Position numbers and translations under genes: made by a program. From contig CM060070.1 of assembly GCA_030533445.1 (NCBI GenBank), positions 36,014,501 through 36,078,500 on the forward strand: a stretch of 64,000 nt of DNA, read 5' to 3'. Shown here piece by piece: positions 1-12,966 of the stretch. Below the pieces are notes generated by a model. That model had not been told where the DNA came from. It saw nothing but the letters and a program-made list of their open reading frames with translations, and made no database searches. Within the stretch, counting starts at the first letter, position 1, and every line of letters begins with the position of its first letter. Source of the DNA: Cyprinodon diabolis. Lineage: Eukaryota; Chordata; Actinopteri; Cyprinodontiformes; Cyprinodontidae.

Positions 1-310
1 GGCTGATGAAGGGGTTCTACAAGCCAATGAAGAACAGGCTGTACTGATAATAACAGTGTTGAAGACAAAAAAGAAATAGACATAGTTAAGATTGTCCTGA
101 GATGTGTCTTTACTTTTGATAAATAAAAACATTTTTATACATATTTAGCTATATTGGATTGAAAGTAATAAGTCATATCTAAGTTTACTATGAATGTTAG
201 AGCAGCGGCTTGTTCAGGTAGCTAAATGAATGTGAATGATTGTGTTTATTAATACGGTCAGTATGTATCAAACCCTCATGGTACCGATCTTTTTTACTTT
301 TACTCTTCAG
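1..310 (+). other. REXO1 intron sequence, no feature seen
   Basis: This stretch is AT-rich and ends in a polypyrimidine tract and AG just before the exon at 311. I see no exon that can be joined in phase and no repeat. Confidence 0.5.
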
Positions 311-2324
311 ACTGATGCACCTTCAAAGACTGTGGTCCGACCTTACAAGAGGCCCACACCTCAGGAGGTCTGCTTCCAGCGCATGCAGCTGGCTCAGCAG
401 CAAGCCGCTCAGCTCTCCGCCTCAGTCAAAGCTGCCTCACAGAGCTCCGCCTCCAACCTTCCTGGAGAAAAGAAGAGAATCGCTCACCGACCCAATCCAC
501 AGCTGGCATCCACTAAGACAAGTAGGACAGTCTCTTGACTCTGAATCAAAGGTTTGTGCATCTGTGTGATCAAAGCATTGCAGTCATGCATGGATGTTTG
601 TCCCAGCAGGTCCAGCACATGGAAAACCAGCTGTGGGTGAGCCCCCTCAGGGGGTGAAGAGCCAAACCATGGCTGGCATTCTGTCCAAGACCTCATCTAC
701 GATGCTGCAGAAGAGGACGGCTCACACACCCACCATGAAGGTGCCAAACCTCTGCTTATTTGATGTTTATATATTCTAAATAATCACCTTCCAGATGTGC
801 ATGTTATTCTTATTTATATATAGGTTTATATGAGTGTTGGAAATCTGTAGAAGGTTTGGGAACATCCTCATAACGTACCTTTAAGGTACCTGGGGAAAAA
901 AATGGTTGTTTAAGGAACCTGAAGCAACATTTTGTAATCAGTAACCCAGTGCCTGTTCTGCCTGTTTTGTTGTTGTTTTTTTCAGAGCACCTCCATGAAG
1001 CGGCCTGTCATTCCCACTGAGTTTGGGGCAAAAGTTCCCACCAACATCCGCCAGCGCTACCTCAACACTTTTATAGACGAATGTGTGAAGTTCTGCCCGT
1101 CGGAGGAGGCTGCATTTCGGATGGTGTGTGAATCATTGAGAAAATGTTATGTCCCCCACCTTTTTTTCTTTTACATTAAAAGGGGTCTGTTTTTTTTTTT
1201 TTTTTTTTTTTTGCTTCAGGCCCTCGATGAGGAAAAGCTTGTGTATGATCGCAGTAGCAGTAAAAACATCTACCTCAACGTCGCTGTGAACACGCTGAAG
1301 AAGCTGCGGGGCAAAAGCGGCTCGTCTTCGTCGCCTGTCACCAGTAAGGATCCTCCGTTCCCATCTAAAGGATCTATCCACTATGGTTCAAATCTTTTTG
1401 AGGTTAAAATAATCAGAACGCAAATAATCGTTTCCACTCTAACTCTGACCTATGTGTCTACAATACACCTGAAAATCAACCTATCAGAGGGAATAACATA
1501 GAATGGGTTTGTGTCCTTAAATCAGCATTATTTTAGTTACCTTCTCATTTACTTTCATGGATTTTTGTATATATTCACACACACATCAATTTCAAACAGA
1601 TGGTATCGGTATTAGTCGAAACTGCACAGCCAGGTATCGGGTATCGGGGCCAAAAAAATGCCGTCGGCACAACACTAGTTTTAACTGATCAAATATAATA
1701 TAAGAAAAAAAGATAACTGTTGGTAGGTACAAACACTTAAGGTCTGAAATCTGAACCTGAATCAGAGATTCCTGGAGAAAAGGCTTGATAAGGTAGAGAT
1801 CATGGGATAAAAGTTTTTTAGGGCCGTTACTGATTATTTTGACCTCAGTCTAACCCAGAGGTCTTAATGGTCGTACTTAAACTGACTCAAAAATAAATTT
1901 TTAGTCATTTTTATTAATATTCAAGAAGCTAAACAGAGAATCCATATCAACTAGATGCATATCTGTAACTTTTTGACTGTCTCTGACTTTGGTTCAACTA
2001 ACTACATAAACATAAAAATGATGCACAATGTTGTTGTTTTGGCTTTGCAACACTGATCTACTGTGGACACTGTGCTGTCTCTGAAACTTCAAAAACATCC
2101 ACTCCACCATCATTCTTATTTGAGCATCTTTTTTCTGGCAGACATGACCTGCTTGTGTATGGAGTGGCTTTCATTATTATTGCATGTGAAGGACACATTT
2201 TATAATTGGAAATTGGTAAAAAAAAAAACAAAAAAAAGAATAAATTGAATAAAAAAACATTTTTTACATATTTATGTCATATTTCATTTTAATTTCAGAT
2301 TTACTTTTTTCTAGAATTTTCTTA

Positions 2325-2400
<76 letters not shown>

Positions 2401-5400
2401 CTGTTTTCAGATTGACTTATAGAAATAGCATTTTTTTAAATAATGGGTTCGGTGGCATGCTCCCCCAAAAATGTTTTTAAAATATTAACATGATTCCGTT
2501 TTTATTTGAAATTATATACAGTAAAGAACAAAGAAATGAAATACCCATTAATATTAGTGCAATTGGTCTTTGCTTATTTCCATTTCTTTAGTTACACTTG
2601 AATATAATGGATGAAATTGTGTTTCATGAATGAATGTTGCTGGATCTGTTGTTTATTTTCTGCAGAGGATGCTGGGATTGCAGCAAAAAGAAGGGCTCAG
2701 TCCCACGAGGAGGTTCTGGGTGGCCGCCACGCAGCCATAACCAGCTTCACTGTCAACAGGTCGGGTAAACAGCAGGAGGAGAAACTGTTTGGTAAGGAAC
2801 GGACGGCTCTACAGCGGTTTTGTTTGCAGTCACAAGACAGATGTGCTCATTTCTTCTTGGTTATTTTTCTGGGATAAGCTCTTTATATGTCCCTGGATCA
2901 TATGCTAAACCACAGAGACAGCAGATTATATCTCCAATAAACGAGAGAATAGTTGTTTTTTTCTATTGTTTTTTTTTTTTTTTTTTGCTTGCTTGCTGTT
3001 GCTTAGCCTCTGCTGTAGCAGCATCTTTGTAACACCCAAGCTGTTCAAACAGCCATGTGACGACCTCTCGTTCTGTTTACCCCCTCATCAACTACCATCC
3101 CATGACCTTGCATCACAGGGGATGCGTTAACTGGGCTTAAGTTTAACTAAATCACAAGGAGATCACCAGGATAAACATCTTGCTCCTTTTGTTTTCCTTC
3201 AATTTTAGAGTATAGAAGATAATTAGAAATAGAATAATATAAATGGAGAAAATATTAAATAAAACTATTTTAAGCCTGGAGGTTTGCAGCTTTAATGTTG
3301 CTATTACTGAACAATAAACACTTTTTATTTAATCTAATAGCCTTCTTAATTAAAATTAACACGTTATTGTGAAAGTATATAATTGAGCACTAGTTAAAGC
3401 CCAGTTTACACTAATTTAACTTAAGTTAAAATCTTTTTTGTGTTTTCCCTGCTGTTCAAAAATCTGTGCCTTTTTGACAAAGCACTGAAAAACAGGACCA
3501 ACTCCATCATCTATAATCGCACTGTAGGTGTTGATGGCATCAACTCAGCTAATGCCTCCCTGCAGAATGATCCCAGAGCTAAACAGAACCAGACCAGATG
3601 AAGCTTATATGGCGAGAAAATGCAGACAGAAGATAAAGTTGGGGGTTGAACTGACAAATATTGCACAATTGGAGAATAGAAGTAGGATTAAGCAGAGTGA
3701 GGAAAATGTCCCCAATGTCCTCCAGCAGCCTAACCCTATAGCAGCATTCTACTTTAAAAGTTCTAGGAACCACTAATAAGCCTGAAGATTGAGAGCAAAG
3801 TACTGCATCAGGAACAATAAAATCTCTGATATCAGATGGAGCATTGTTATTTAGGGCGTTATATGTGAGAGGAGGATTTTAAATTCTGTTCTGGATCTAA
3901 CAGGAAGTCAAAAGGAGGCTGAGCTAGGAGAAATATTGTCCCTATTTCTTATTTTCAACAGAACATTGGATCAGTTAAAGGATTTTTTTATACATTATAT
4001 AGTCCAGCCTTGAGGTTACAAAAGTATGGACTGTTTTTTTTACAGCATCACCACTGGACAATACATTTGTAATTTTTGCAAAATTCTAGACATGAAAAAA
4101 GGACAGTCTAGAAACTTTATGTGAGATTTAAATGAAAAGCCCTGATCTAAAATGGCACCAAGATTATCTGATATCAATTTAATTCAGAATTTTTTTTTGT
4201 ACACATTTACCTCATCATTCAACCACATAGGATAGAAACCAGTCTGTTTGGGGACTTGGAGTCTGCACTATAAAAGCATTTTATTTTGACAGTTAGAGGT
4301 ATGTGAGCTTGTTTATGTGTTTGTATCTAGTTTTAGCATTTCTCTAACATTATCCATTAACCCCACATTGCCAATAAACTACCTGCCATCTCTGTAGGAC
4401 TTGTCCTCTGTCCGCCGTGCTAAGTCACATGTCTAGCGAAACGCTCCCACCAGCAGGCAGTGAGCTTAACCTTTGAAGGAAGGGTGAGGTGACCGTTAGG
4501 GAGGTCAGGAAGGATTCCCAAACCACTGATTGGTCGAAGTGACTGATGGTAACTTTGGTTCTTTTTCATCATTGCTGGCATTCACCTCACTTTGTCACTC
4601 TATAGGTTTTGCATAATAAGGGGAGACATGAGCGGCCCAGTGCAAAGTGAAAGAAGAGAAAAGAAGCAGGGCTGGTTGAAGCTAGCAAATAAAATAAAAA
4701 ACTAAAAAGAAAAAAAATGGGTGATTCAGAGAAGAAGAAAAAGAATGATTTGACATAGTTTCTCTTTAGCAGCTTTCTGCCCCATTCTCCAGTGGGCTTA
4801 GTGCTTAAAAACCCATCTGCTCCAACAGACCAGACTATGCTGTGTTTATCCTTCCATCAAATCTTCAGACTAAAAATTTTGGCCTGTTTGTTTCTGTAAG
4901 CTTAGAATATCTTTGCCACCATTTTCTACATGAACAAAACAGCAAGACTGTGTTCGAAAAGAGCAATGATAAAGAAGGCTGCTTCTTTAACATTTTCGCT
5001 GCCATTTAATAAGAAACAGCTTTAAATCCAGTTGATTATGTGAAAAATGTAAATTTACCTAATTTAGGCGCTGCCTTTTTTTAATTACAGGAGCTAACCT
5101 GTACAGGAAGCTGAAGGCCTACCTGATGACAGAGGAACAGCTGCAGGAGCACGGATACCCGAGGCCGAACCCGGAGGCCTCTGGAAGGGCCATCATTCAT
5201 AACCTTCCAGAGAAAAAGATCAGTCCAGACCGTCAGTAGATTCATAATGGACCTCATTTTATCCCATGCAATGTATATTATCATCATCTTTCATTAAATT
5301 TAAGTGTTTTGCTCATTTTCCTCCAGCGTTCAACAAGATTTGCTGTCGCTGTGGTGCAGAGTATAAGATCAATGTTAACGGCAGCTGCATACGGAAAGAG

Positions 5401-5885
5401 GAGTGTAGCTACCACTGGGGGCGTTTACGCAGGAACCGAGGTAAACGCTTTGTTTTTCAGTCTGAATTTTAAATAACTCCCTCTGTCTGATTCAGACACT
5501 CAAGAACACATTTTATTCCTCTCTTTCTTAGTTGCTGGAGGCTGGGAGACCACATACAGCTGTTGCTCAGCAGCTGTGGGAGCTCCTGGATGCCAAATTG
5601 GGAAAGTAAATAAGAGAAGTTTTCCTAATAGTTTTTACTAAGATATGGACGGAAAGTGTCCAGTTAGCTGGAACATAAGATACCAAAAAAAAGTGGCACC
5701 AAGGCAGGAGGACATTGAGTTGTATTTTTTTCTTTACGCTACTGAATATTTAACCTTTATTTGTATTACATTAGTATAGTGGTAGTAGTTCATTTATTGC
5801 TCTAAAATTTGGACTCCCTTTCCCTAAACTAAAATTGGTCAAAACTTGGGGTGTTGCACATTAAATCCCTCTGAAATTTACTTTA

Positions 5886-5929
<44 letters not shown>

Positions 5930-8900
5930 ATACATATAAAAAGTAAGATATATAGATTATATATAAATTTTTGAGTGAAAAACTAACACAGTTACTCCCA
6001 AGACTGGGTATTAATTAACCATGTTCTTTTTTATTAATGAAGATATTTCCCTAGTTATTTGTTTATTTTGTTTATAGATTTTTTTTTCCTTTATACTTAT
6101 CAGTAAGTATATTCTTTATAAATGTTTTTATTCAACTAGATTTTTAACTTTTAGGTATTAATTTGATCAACTGTTTTCCATTTTGTTAGTTTATGCATTT
6201 TTTTTATTGTTTATTCATCTAAATGTAGTTCTTTATTGATCCTCTTGTTTTGTTAGCTAAATTAAGGCCTCTGGATTTTGTTAGTCTCTGAGGGAATTTT
6301 TCGTAGTCTTCGTGTCGCTGCATTAATTAGTTTGATTTCGTCTTTTTTTAATGCTCATCATCTGAATGTATTACCATAGCAACACGTTCAGGACGGCCGT
6401 AAGGAGTCCCTAGATGGCTTTGTGTCAACGTTCAGCAAGCCGCTGCCTGTGGATGGAAACGGAGGAGTATTTGCTTTGGACTGTGAGATGGTGAGTGACA
6501 CTGAAACAGGACCACACTCTGCCTTTTCATCAGATATGTTTGCTTCTACAGCTGATGCAGAAAGTCACACCATAAACTTTCATTTGGGTCTGTTTTTTGT
6601 GCTTTAGTATCACTGCTGATCCATTTCCTTGTGTCTGTGTGATCAGTGTTATACTAAGCAGGGTCTGGAGCTGACCAGAGTGACAGTCATTGACTCAGAG
6701 ATGAAAGTAATCTACGACACCTTTGTCAAGCCAGAGAGCAAAGTAGTTGACTACAACACGCGGTGAGGAAACATTTGAGTCTCAGCAGCATGTGAACTCG
6801 GAGAGAGTCAGTGAGAATAAACTGAATCTCTGATAGATTCTCTGGTGTCACTGAGGAGGACTTGGTGAACGCCACCATCACTCTGAGAGATGTCCAGGCT
6901 GTGCTGCTCAGCATGTTCAGGGCAGAGTCCATCCTCATCGGTCACAGTCTGGAGAGCGACCTGCTGGCGCTGAAGGTGAGCCTCGTCTTCAGCTGCTTAT
7001 TGTTTTAGCTGCATGAGAACTACAGAAAAGCCTCATTCAGGCTTCCGTAGTCCTAGGAAGGAATGGAATCGGTTTTGAAAGCGGGAATGCTGGAGCTGCC
7101 AGATAATTTAGCAACTAATAGTTTAATAATCTGACCTCTCATTTATCTTATAATTTACTTTTTAATAGATTAGAACAGGGTTCCCAAACATTCCAGGCTG
7201 TGACCCAAAAATACAGCTGCCAGAGAGAGGGGAGACCCTAAAAATACATTAACCTTTTTAAGTTAATGTGTTTTTCTTAAAAAATCAATTAAATAATTTA
7301 ATATAAAGTTTATTAAATAAAATAATAATTTTATGTAATAATATTTAATCTTTGAATATTTTATTTTCACTTATTTCATGGTATGTTTTTGGCCCTCATT
7401 TATTTACCTTAGGAATCTCACTATGTTGATTGTGAAATCAACTGGTGAACCCCACTCAGTGATAGACCTTCCCAGCGAATCCTGAACCCATTTTGGGAAC
7501 CTCTGGATTAGAATATCATTAAAATTAATCACAAAACTCAGATCACCAAAAGTCACTAAGAAAGGGTTTTGATTAATTTTGGCTGAAGAGTTAATGAGAA
7601 CACTAAATATCATCAGGAAAAATTTTTTTTTGCATATAAATAGAAAAACAATTTTTGTCACAGACATGTTCTATTCAGTACAATTGTGAAGAAAACTGGA
7701 GAGAGGGAAATTATAGAAGGTCACTGCAGAAAACCTGGTTGTTCAGACGGCTGTCTTTGCGTATTTAGCGAAAGTTAAGAGGAAGAAAAAAGGGGAAGCT
7801 GGCCTTGATAGATCCCAGCTTATTTAACTAAAGGCTAATTTTTTTTCCTTCTGTAAAACAAAGCCAAAATTATTTTTACACACATCTCAAGGCATCTAAC
7901 AGAAACTATCATATCAAATCATCCAGGCTGATTGGTAAAATTTTACCATCTAAGGGAACCCAGCTGACTACAGCGAGTCATTAGCTTTGCATCGCTTGCA
8001 TTGTGCTGCTGACTCTGCAGCAATCCCTCACACCGGGCATGCATGTAGTGACAGTGGAGAGAAAAAACTGTAAGAAAGCTGCAGCAGGACCAGAACCGGG
8101 CTCAGCGTTAGCAGCCTTCTGCCAAAACTGACTGAGTGAGATTCTTAAGGAATAAAGAAGCAGTGAACCAGGGTGTACTTTCTATGTGAGAGAAACATAT
8201 AAGCGTAGCTAAAGTAGAAGCTCCTGTAGTGGCTCCTTTATAAGAGAGAAAGGCAGCTAAACAGGTGAGTTTGGAGCCACAAGATGAACACATCCTCTTA
8301 AAAATGTTCAAAACCAAATCCTTGATGCTGTTTGTAACACCATGATACTCGTCGTTATACTCTCGTCAATGTTTGTAAACTGGACGAACGTTTTGGGTCA
8401 TCAGGCAACTCTGGTACCATTTTGTGAGTCAGAAGCTGAAAAGTTTGGGAGCATCTGGTTTTATCTGTGTTTGTCTCTCTTCTATTCCAGCTCATCCACA
8501 GTTCGGTCGTAGACACGGCCATCGTGTTCCCTCACCGCCTCGGTCTGCCCTACAAACGTGCCTTGAAGAACCTGATGGCTGATTACCTCAAACGCATCAT
8601 CCAGGACAATGGTGAGAAACAAAACAACAATTTTAACAACTTATTTGTTTCTCCAGTATGCTGTCATTTATTTATTTACTCTCTCTGTATCTTACCGTGT
8701 TAAAATAAAACAGTTTATTTCTCCCCATTTTATGCCACATTTATAAAAAAAAAATGCATCTCTGCGTTTAGTCTGCCCAGGAAAAATCTGCTGAACCCTA
8801 CCCGCCATGGCTCCTGTTTGGTGTTCATTAGATTTGATGATTTAAGTTTGAACACATTATGGCAATGTAATCATTTTTTGCCATTGTTCTGCTTTTTCAC

Positions 8901-11900
8901 ACTGGATCTTGAACTTTTCCTCTTTATTTTAAACCTCTGCTGGGGAATTGCTGACTATTTTTTGCTTCATTACTTCCTTTTTCACTAATTGCCCATGTAA
9001 AACCTGTATGTTTACTAAGCAATTATTAGGATAATTATCATTGATGATGTGGGAGTTTAATACACCTTAATCTTTGCTGCATGCTGATGCAGCTAAGATA
9101 ATCTTCATTCTGTACGCGGCAGAGATTTGGGAATGGAATAAGAGCGGCCTCCTTCAGCTAAGAGCAAAGTGTAATATTTTGATAAGGCCGGAGCCATTGA
9201 TGTCTCCTCATCTGCTAATGTGTATGATGTAAAATGTGATGATGTGGCAGATGGGAGTTGTATAAAATACTTTGTCAGTCGTGGCCACGAAGGGTTATTT
9301 AAAGAGTTTGTCCCGAGTTATCTCTTTTCAGGAAACGAAACGGAGAGAGAAAGCTTTGTGTAAAACGCAGACAAAAAAAATCAAAAAGCCAACAGGGCGT
9401 CAACATTTTATTGGAAAGCCTTTGAATGGAACCAGAATGAGGTTTCTAAAAGTAAGTAACCGTGCCTCTCCAACGTAAAGGGCCCTCAGTGGTACAGGGC
9501 ACCCCCTCATCATGATGATCAAAGTGCTGTGAGGTGGTGTCCCCGTTTTTTAACATCTACGAGGACAAAGTTCTGATTGTAGAGTCTCAGCAATATGCCT
9601 TCAATGATAGGCGTCCCCCTGCCTCCAAGGAGAGCGGTTTGCCATCTGCAGAGAGTATCAGACAAATTTTTAGTCCACTTAGAGCTACAAACTGTTTTTT
9701 TCTGGCAAATGGAAAACATTAACAGGAAATAGACAAGCGGCTGTTTAAAGGAATAGTACACCCAAAACATGATTAGCCTTCATTTTCTACTCACCCCCAT
9801 GCTGAACAACACTCTGGAGTACTTTTTTGATATCTCAAATGCATCTGGAGATCTGGGAGGCTTCTTGCTGTCTGCTGAGATTCAAATAATGGAGGTCTAT
9901 GGCGCCCGAGGCAGAAAGGTCCATAAAAGTCCACAAAAAACGTGTCAATATTCCTCCATACTGCTCGTCCAATGTATTCCAAGTGTCCTGAGTGGGTAGG
10001 GTCCATAATTTACTCGAAACGAAGTCATTTAGAATGTTTTTAGAGCATAAACAGTAGTGTATAGGATTTCCTAAAAGCGCGCGCCTGCGAGTTCACGAGC
10101 CTACGGAAACCGCGGCAGACCAAACCAGATGAAAGTGCGCATTCAGCTCGGCAAAGAACTCATGCTCTTCCTCAACACTGAAGTCCTCAGACATTTTTCT
10201 TTCGTTGTTTCTTTCTTTGCACAGGTAAACAGCAAATTTCTTCTTCTACGCTTGCATTATCGGCAGAGCAGACGCTGAATGCGCACTTTCATCTGGCTTG
10301 GTCTGCCGCGGTTTCCGTAGGCTCGTGAACTGGCAGGCGCGCGCTTTTAGGAAATCCTATACACTACTGTTTATGCTCTAAAAACATTCTAAATGACTTC
10401 GTTTCGAGTAAATTATGGACGCTACCCACTCAGGACACTTGGACTACATTGGACGAGCAGTATGGAGGAATATTGACACGTTTTTTGTGGACTTTTATGG
10501 ACCTTTCTGCCTCGGGCGCCATAGACCTCCATTATTTGAATCTCAGCAGACAGCAAGAAGCCTCCCAGATCTCCAGATGCATTTGAGATATCAAAAAAGT
10601 ACTCCAGAGTGTTGTTCAGCATGGGGGTGAGTAGAAAATGAAGGCTAATCATGTTTTGGGTGTACTATTCCTTTAAGATTTGATAAAAAGATGGCCGCTC
10701 ACACTGAGCCTGGTTCTGCTGGAGGTTTCTTCCTGTTAAAAGGGAGATTTCCTCTCCACTGTCGCTACAAGCATGCTTAGTGTGAGGTATTACCTTTGAG
10801 TCAATTAGTCAATGTAATTAGCTGGTTTCTTAGATTGAAAACTTTGAACTAATCGGACTGTATGATCTGATGGGATCTGATCTGATATGATGAATGTGTT
10901 GTGAATTGGCGCTATAGAAATAAACTGAATTGAATTGAAAAAAAGGTTGACCAAACATAAAGCCCTTACCTTTTTTAAATTTACATTTTCACAAATCAAG
11001 TTCTTTTATTTCAGCGTAATTTCAAACCGACAAATTTATTAATAAAAATGAGAGATAAAAAAAAAAATGAAATGGTGCAGCTATGATTTCAGAGAAAGAC
11101 CTCCAGGAGATGCTGCATAGGACGTGATCTTATGCAGGTCCTCAAACAGATGTAAACATGTTTGTACGTGCAGAGCGGATCTTCAAAGACAGGGCAAAGT
11201 GACTTTGGTTTAGAGCTCAGCCAAGCAAAGTGCGTATCTCTTACTTGTAGCAGTTTAATAAAACACAATATAACCAGTTATGTTTAAATTATGTTCTATT
11301 GGATGAATCAACAAAGACAACTTTCTCATTTTTACCATTTTTATATTTTACTTCTGTTCATGGAGATATGCTACCTTTTTAAACTTCTAGAAATATTTAC
11401 TACGATAATTATTATTTGTCAGATAACTTGTATTCTAATTAACTTCAGCTTTATGCCAAAAAAGGTTAAAAACAAACCACTGAACTTTGTTTTCCAAGTT
11501 TGAAGACGTTTCGCTTCCCATCCAGGAAGCTTTTTTTTTTCAATTCCAAATGTCTGGATTAGCGTTGAGTTCCAAGTTTATATAGTGGACCAACAAAGCC
11601 TTGTTTTTGGCTTTGAAAACATGCAAATTGGCACAAAAGAACAGGTCCATCCTTAGTAATGGGGAGCCGTTTAGGTAATTGTTGGCCTGCAATACCCGGC
11701 CGGTACTGGCCTATGCCTCTAAAAAGGGAGTCGTTAGGGTCATTTCTGAGGCATAGGCCAGTGTTGCAGCACACAATCTGCTAATTTTAACGGGAAGAAA
11801 CAAAACGGTTTGCCAGTCTTATCTCTTTTGCAGCCATCTTTGTAGATCACCTGCAACACATCTACTTATTGCACCTTAAGTTATTTGAAGTAGTTAAAGG

Positions 11901-12390
11901 ATTAGTCTGCGATTTTCTGTTGTGCATTCTGACTCTACTTTGCTCAATTCACCAGCAGATGTCACTACTTCTGCTCCTCAGGAAAATTTCATCAGTTTCT
12001 GTTTATTGGAGACTTTTTTTTTGTAATCCTGCTTCAAATTAAATTATAGCTTAAAATTCTTGGTTTAGGAGAACTTAGTTATATCTAAATCCTGACTTTG
12101 GATCAATGTAAGATTACTTAACCAGTGCACATGTTAACTTTCCTACATATGCAGCCTGAAGAGAACCATAAAACTTTAAAGATGGGTTAACAGTTGATTT
12201 TCAGTGATCTTTTTGATCGTCAAGTTGTTTTAGTTTTTAAATAATTTATTCTGTAACGTTTAGCTGAACGCTCTGCTGACCTGTGGTGCTTTCATTCCCA
12301 GTGGAAGGCCACGATTCCAGTGAGGATGCATCCGCCTGCATGGAGCTGATGATCTGGAAGATTAGAGAGGATGCCAAGGTCAAGAGATGA
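311..12390 (+). CDS. rexo1: REXO1, RNA exonuclease 1 homolog, C-terminal 544 residues (5' exons lie outside the window)
   Basis: Exons joined in phase: 311-521, 610-740, 986-1123, 1220-1343, 2666-2791, 5091-5231, 5327-5440, 5532-5605, 6380-6490, 6647-6762, 6837-6975, 8491-8611, 12302-12390 (stop TGA). They total 1635 nt. REXO1 is a nuclear DEDDh-family 3'-5' exonuclease, known in mammals as an elongin-A-binding protein. Residues are numbered from the first codon in the window. Seen: a Cys/His-rich segment CCRCGAEY...[12 protein letters not shown] near residues 292-328; exonuclease motif I ALDCEM (Asp387, Glu389); motif II HSLESDL (Asp470); motif III HDSSED (His519, Asp524). All catalytic positions are present, so the enzyme should be active. 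The human protein is about 1,220 residues, so the large low-complexity N-terminus lies upstream. Exon boundaries come from GT/AG and reading phase; the 5'-most exons are less conserved and less certain than those from 5091 on. Confidence 0.93.
1590..1680. repeat. Short interspersed-repeat fragment with degenerate TATCGG repeats
   Basis: Repeated ATCGG-type words (GGTATCGGTATTAG, GGTATCGGGTATCGGGG) sit in REXO1 intron sequence and end in GGCACAACACTA. The pattern resembles the ends of a DNA-transposon family common in fish, but family assignment is inference. No target duplication was recognised. Confidence 0.35.
2327..2398. repeat. (TA)n microsatellite
   Basis: About 70 bp of uninterrupted AT/TA dinucleotides in a REXO1 intron. 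The isoleucine-tyrosine open frame across it is an artefact. Confidence 0.97.
3580..3960 (-). pseudogene. L2-like LINE relic, reverse transcriptase ORF C-terminal piece
   Basis: Read on the minus strand, this REXO1 intron segment gives peptide words typical of the C-terminal tail of fish L2-type LINE ORFs: RTEFKILL, then [16 protein letters not shown]. Frames shift between the words, so it is an old dead copy. Family naming rests on recognition of these motifs; no 3' tail or target duplication was identified. Confidence 0.55.
5886..5925. repeat. (TA)n(TG)n compound microsatellite
   Basis: A short TA run passes directly into about 13 TG units within a REXO1 intron. Confidence 0.95.
7176..7505. 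mobile_element. hAT-type MITE, 330 bp, perfect 8-bp target duplication
   Basis: The left end reads CAGGGTTCCCAAA and the right end TTTTGGGAACCTCTG, which are imperfect inverted terminal repeats of hAT type. GATTAGAA occurs immediately outside both ends (7168-7175 and 7506-7513). The element has no coding capacity. It sits in the REXO1 intron between 6975 and 8491. Confidence 0.85.
9749..10672. mobile_element. Palindromic (fold-back) MITE with 399-bp arms, TTAA target site
   Basis: The sequence from 9749 to about 10147 recurs almost exactly as its reverse complement from about 10274 to 10672, around a 126-bp centre. The ends are AGGAATAGTACACCC and its complement. TTAA flanks both sides (9745-9748 and 10673-10676). 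It resembles Angel-type palindromic MITEs described in teleosts. Mirror open frames of 71-76 codons in the arms are by-products of the palindrome. It lies in the last REXO1 intron. Confidence 0.9.
10680..10940 (+). repeat. Fish interspersed repeat with LINE-like 3' tail
   Basis: Recognisable words include GGTTTCTTCCTGTTAAAAGGG and TTTCCTCTCCACTGTCGCTAC, then a tail GGCGCTATAGAAATAAACTGAATTGAATTGAA. This is a very common teleost repeat whose short tandem tail is typical of L2-type retroposition. It directly abuts the palindromic MITE. Confidence 0.6.
11705..11762. repeat. 15-bp perfect inverted repeat in a retroelement-like fragment
   Basis: ACTGGCCTATGCCTC at 11705-11719 is repeated as its exact reverse complement at 11748-11762 with a 28-nt loop. 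It lies in a segment (about 11500-11780) that looks like an old interspersed repeat; I could not assign its family. Confidence 0.6.
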
Positions 12391-12546
12391 CCCCTGACCC
12401 TCCCACTCTGCCTTTATCAGTATGACCTCTGGCCTTAGTGTTGCTCACAGACAGACTTCTGGAGGTGGACTTGGAGAGTTTCTGGAGCCATCCATTTAGC
12501 ACAGCAGGTCGTTGGATCGGTGATTTACTCTGAAACTCATTAAACC

Positions 12547-12734
12547 ATTAAAGCAAAAGGAATCTGTTAGAAAACATTTTTTCTGTTGTTGCCACTTTAG
12601 AGTTAAATTATTCTTGCATCAAAGTATTTTCTGTTTTTTGAGCAGTGTTTCTTTAAGGCCTAAAACCTGATGAATATGAACGATATGAAAGAACTTGAAA
12701 AGCAGGGGCATTTTCAGAACTGTACTGACTAACA

Positions 12735-12768
<34 letters not shown>

Positions 12769-12966
12769 GATATAAATCATAATGCAGTAGGCTGTGTCTC
12801 CAGCATTCATTGCACTATAATGTAAATGCTCTTGTTGTGAAGGGCCAAAGTTCAACAACCTTTTTTGTGCTGTAATCTTTTCACTTCTAACTGAAAAAAC
12901 TTACTTCATTTTAGTTACACCTAAATTCATGTATGTCTTTTTCTATCAGCGGTTTCTGTGAATAAA
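12547..12966 (+). promoter_or_regulatory. rexo1: REXO1 3' UTR with two candidate poly(A) signals
   Basis: After the TGA at 12388-12390 there is ATTAAA at 12547-12552 and AATAAA at 12961-12966, the latter followed by T-rich sequence. Either could end the REXO1 transcript. A TA microsatellite lies between them (about 12736-12765). Which one is used cannot be told from sequence. Confidence 0.55.
12736..12765. repeat. (TA)n microsatellite
   Basis: About 15 TA units in the REXO1 3' UTR or just downstream of it. Confidence 0.9.

Noticed and set aside
3482..3580. Possible extra REXO1 exon around 3482-3580
   Set aside because: The flanking exons (2666-2791 and 5091-5231) join in phase and match the known protein without it, and the nearby sequence reads as a minus-strand LINE relic.
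9769..10652. Mirror open frames (71 and 76 codons) on both strands
   Set aside because: They are the two arms of one palindromic MITE; identical peptides on opposite strands show they follow from the structure and not from coding.
11890..11960. TTAAAGGATTAGTCTGCGATTTTC as the end of another TTAA MITE
   Set aside because: It looks like one terminus, but I could not find an inverted partner with a TTAA flank nearby.
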